From an uncultured Bacteroidales bacterium (GTDB taxonomy: Bacteria > Bacteroidota > Bacteroidia > Bacteroidales > Lentimicrobiaceae), in the NCBI GenBank assembly GCA_937864935.1, contig CALMDN010000156.1, forward strand, positions 1 through 6,231: a stretch of 6,231 bases of DNA. The letters run 5' to 3'. Under the pieces are notes generated by a model, which searched no databases, had not been told where the DNA came from, and saw nothing but the letters and a program-made list of their open reading frames with translations. The translations under genes were made by a program, and so were the position numbers. This document shows, one piece after another, positions 5,023-6,231 of this stretch (position 1 is the stretch's first letter; every line of letters starts with the position of its first letter).

Positions 5023-5900
5023 ACATATTGTTTCAATACCTGTCTTACCTGACCCATATACCCTTCTCCGAACAGATTTACATGCACCAGTAAAGGATAT
5101 AACTGATTCAGGCTTATTCTGCTTTCCCATCCGGGTTCAAGGGGAAAATGATGATTATAGGCTTCATAAAAAGCCTGGCTGAAACCCCCGAAAAGCCTGG
5201 TCATGGCGATGTCTGTTTCCCGGTGACCATAATAAACAGCCGGGTCTACCAGGCAGGGTGTTCCATCATGGGCTGAGAGAAAGTTCCCGCTCCAGAGATC
5301 TCCATGCAGCAGCGATGGAGGTTCTTCAGGGTATAGATCGGGCAGTCTTTTGTACAGCAATTCGAGCCGACTCAAATCCTGTGTTTTTATATAGCCATTG
5401 GTGAAAGCCAACTCAGCCATAGGTTGAAGTCGCTGTTTAATCAGAAATGAACTCCAGGTCTCGTGTCGATCATTTAACTGTTTGAGAGAACCAATGTAAT
5501 TGTCAGAGGAAAAGCCGAAATGCGGAGAAGTGTGATGGTGTAACTGGGCAGTTTTCCTGCCGAAAGTCTCCCAGAAATCACCGGAAGGATGACCCGGATG
5601 CAGGTACTCGAGTAACAGATATGAATAAATTCCCGTATTTGCCCAATGAATAACCCTGGGGACCCTGATGCATCTGCAGCTATCCAGTGTTATCAATCCT
5701 ATGGTTTCTGCCCGGAACATCCCGGGAAAGCTATCTGAGTAGTTATATTTCAGGAAGAAATCCCCAATGTTGCATCTGATATAAAAAGCACTGTTGATTG
5801 AACCGCCGGAAACAGCTTTTACCGAAGAAACGGTAACAGTATCCCGGTATTGTTCCTCCAATCGTTGCAGCAAAGAATCACTGATTTCAGAAGGTAACAT
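5019..5900 (-). CDS. Fructosamine/ketosamine-3-kinase family protein
   Basis: Kinase-like protein of 293 residues, the usual length for the fructosamine kinase family (FN3K, PF03881). Family members use ATP to phosphorylate ketosamines formed on lysines by sugar glycation; the product is unstable and falls off, restoring the amine. Bacterial members studied favour ribulosamine or erythrulosamine. Visible motifs are the nucleotide loop SGGSINSAF (31-39), the ATP-binding lysine in FFLKYN (Lys51), Glu65 of the following helix, DNYIGSL (133-139), the catalytic loop LLHGDLWSGNFL (Asp201, Asn206), and the metal-binding LVDPAVYYGHRETDIAM (Asp219). All catalytic residues are present. It is cytoplasmic, with no signal peptide. 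The ATG at 5900 is 9 bp after the stop of the upstream membrane-protein gene, so the two look co-transcribed, and the leader is pyrimidine-rich without a Shine-Dalgarno. An aminoglycoside phosphotransferase fold relative is the alternative, but the DPAVYYGHRE motif favours FN3K. Confidence 0.92.
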   Translation of the reverse strand: MLPSEISDSLLQRLEEQYRDTVTVSSVKAVSGGSINSAFYIRCNIGDFFLKYNYSDSFPGMFRAETIGLITLDSCRCIRVPRVIHWANTGIYSYLLLEYLHPGHPSGDFWETFGRKTAQLHHHTSPHFGFSSDNYIGSLKQLNDRHETWSSFLIKQRLQPMAELAFTNGYIKTQDLSRLELLYKRLPDLYPEEPPSLLHGDLWSGNFLSAHDGTPCLVDPAVYYGHRETDIAMTRLFGGFSQAFYEAYNHHFPLEPGWESRISLNQLYPLLVHVNLFGEGYMGQVRQVLKQYV

Positions 5901-5909
5901 CAGGAAAGA

Positions 5910-6231
5910 TCAGAAAAGGAAAAAGTTGTTGTAATATCTTTTTCTGAAAAACCTTTCTACAAGCAGCAGCATGGTGAGTGAGAAGAAAATAACGAGGGTA
6001 ACTGAAGATTCACGCAAAAGACCGGATATTCTGGATAGCCCGTCAAACAAGCCCAGTCCGGAATGAAGCAGGGTACGCAGAATTCCAAAATCTGATGGAA
6101 GTTCTATCTTAATGAATGGTAACCGGGCAAAAATCATAACAATAACAGTTATAAGTGCTACCCCTATTCCCATATATGCCCAGAGCATCTGACGCCGGTA
6201 TTCTCCTGAAGTTGTGGCTACGGGTTCAACT
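5910..6231 (-). CDS. C-terminal part of a small membrane protein, cut by the window edge
   Basis: The reading frame is open to the right edge of the window (first full codon at 6230), with 106 visible codons. An internal ATG at 6188 exists but lies directly before the first membrane segment. The preceding residues VEPVATTSGEYRRQ read as protein, so the true start is probably outside the window. Two hydrophobic segments are visible: LWAYMGIGVALITVIVMIF, preceded by a basic EYRRQ, and VTLVIFFSLTMLLLV, followed by ERFFRKRYY. Basic residues on the outer side of both segments suggest cytoplasmic ends and a periplasmic loop of about 40 residues with amphipathic helices. No family is recognised. A small anti-sigma-like or accessory membrane protein would fit the topology, but nothing proves it. 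The stop is 9 bp before the fructosamine-kinase gene on the same strand. Confidence 0.7.
   Translation of the reverse strand, partial: VEPVATTSGEYRRQMLWAYMGIGVALITVIVMIFARLPFIKIELPSDFGILRTLLHSGLGLFDGLSRISGLLRESSVTLVIFFSLTMLLLVERFFRKRYYNNFFLF

Overview
The window looks like a chromosomal segment of a member of the Bacteroidota, possibly a Bacteroidales relative. This is inference, drawn from four things seen in the sequence. No start codon has a recognisable Shine-Dalgarno sequence and the leaders are AT-rich. The secreted protein has a signal peptide ending ...LLA-Q. The gene content is typical of the phylum: a MORN_2 repeat protein, a solitary LutB-like protein, RpiB and a fructosamine-kinase family protein. 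Codon usage looks similar across all genes, and I see no transposase, integrase, tRNA, rRNA or CRISPR array.

Layout. Positions 1-75/83 may hold the last codons of a rightward gene that cannot be identified. Two leftward genes follow, read from right to left: nadA (1664-2644, quinolinate synthase) and then a 505-residue exported protein made almost entirely of about 18 MORN_2-type repeats (111-1628). A 517-bp AT-rich gene-free region (2645-3161) separates nadA from a divergent rightward pair: rpiB (3162-3611, ribose-5-phosphate isomerase B) and, 6 bp later, a lutB-like iron-sulfur protein gene (3618-5006). The lutB-like gene meets a leftward pair tail to tail: a fructosamine-3-kinase family protein (5019-5900), preceded 9 bp upstream by the 3' part of a small membrane protein gene cut by the window edge (5910-6231).

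All the recognisable genes are housekeeping or metabolic: NAD synthesis, pentose phosphate interconversion, lactate/LUD-type redox and repair of glycated amines. I see no obvious new defence, mobile or secondary-metabolism system. The most unusual material is non-coding. The nadA-rpiB intergenic region is full of TTAAC/GTTAA motifs. It carries a near-identical 23/24-bp direct repeat about 108 bp apart, an 8+8 inverted repeat reminiscent of, but not identical to, a Rex operator, and a pair of interleaved inverted repeats. A small hairpin between lutB and the kinase gene contains the stop codons of both convergent genes.
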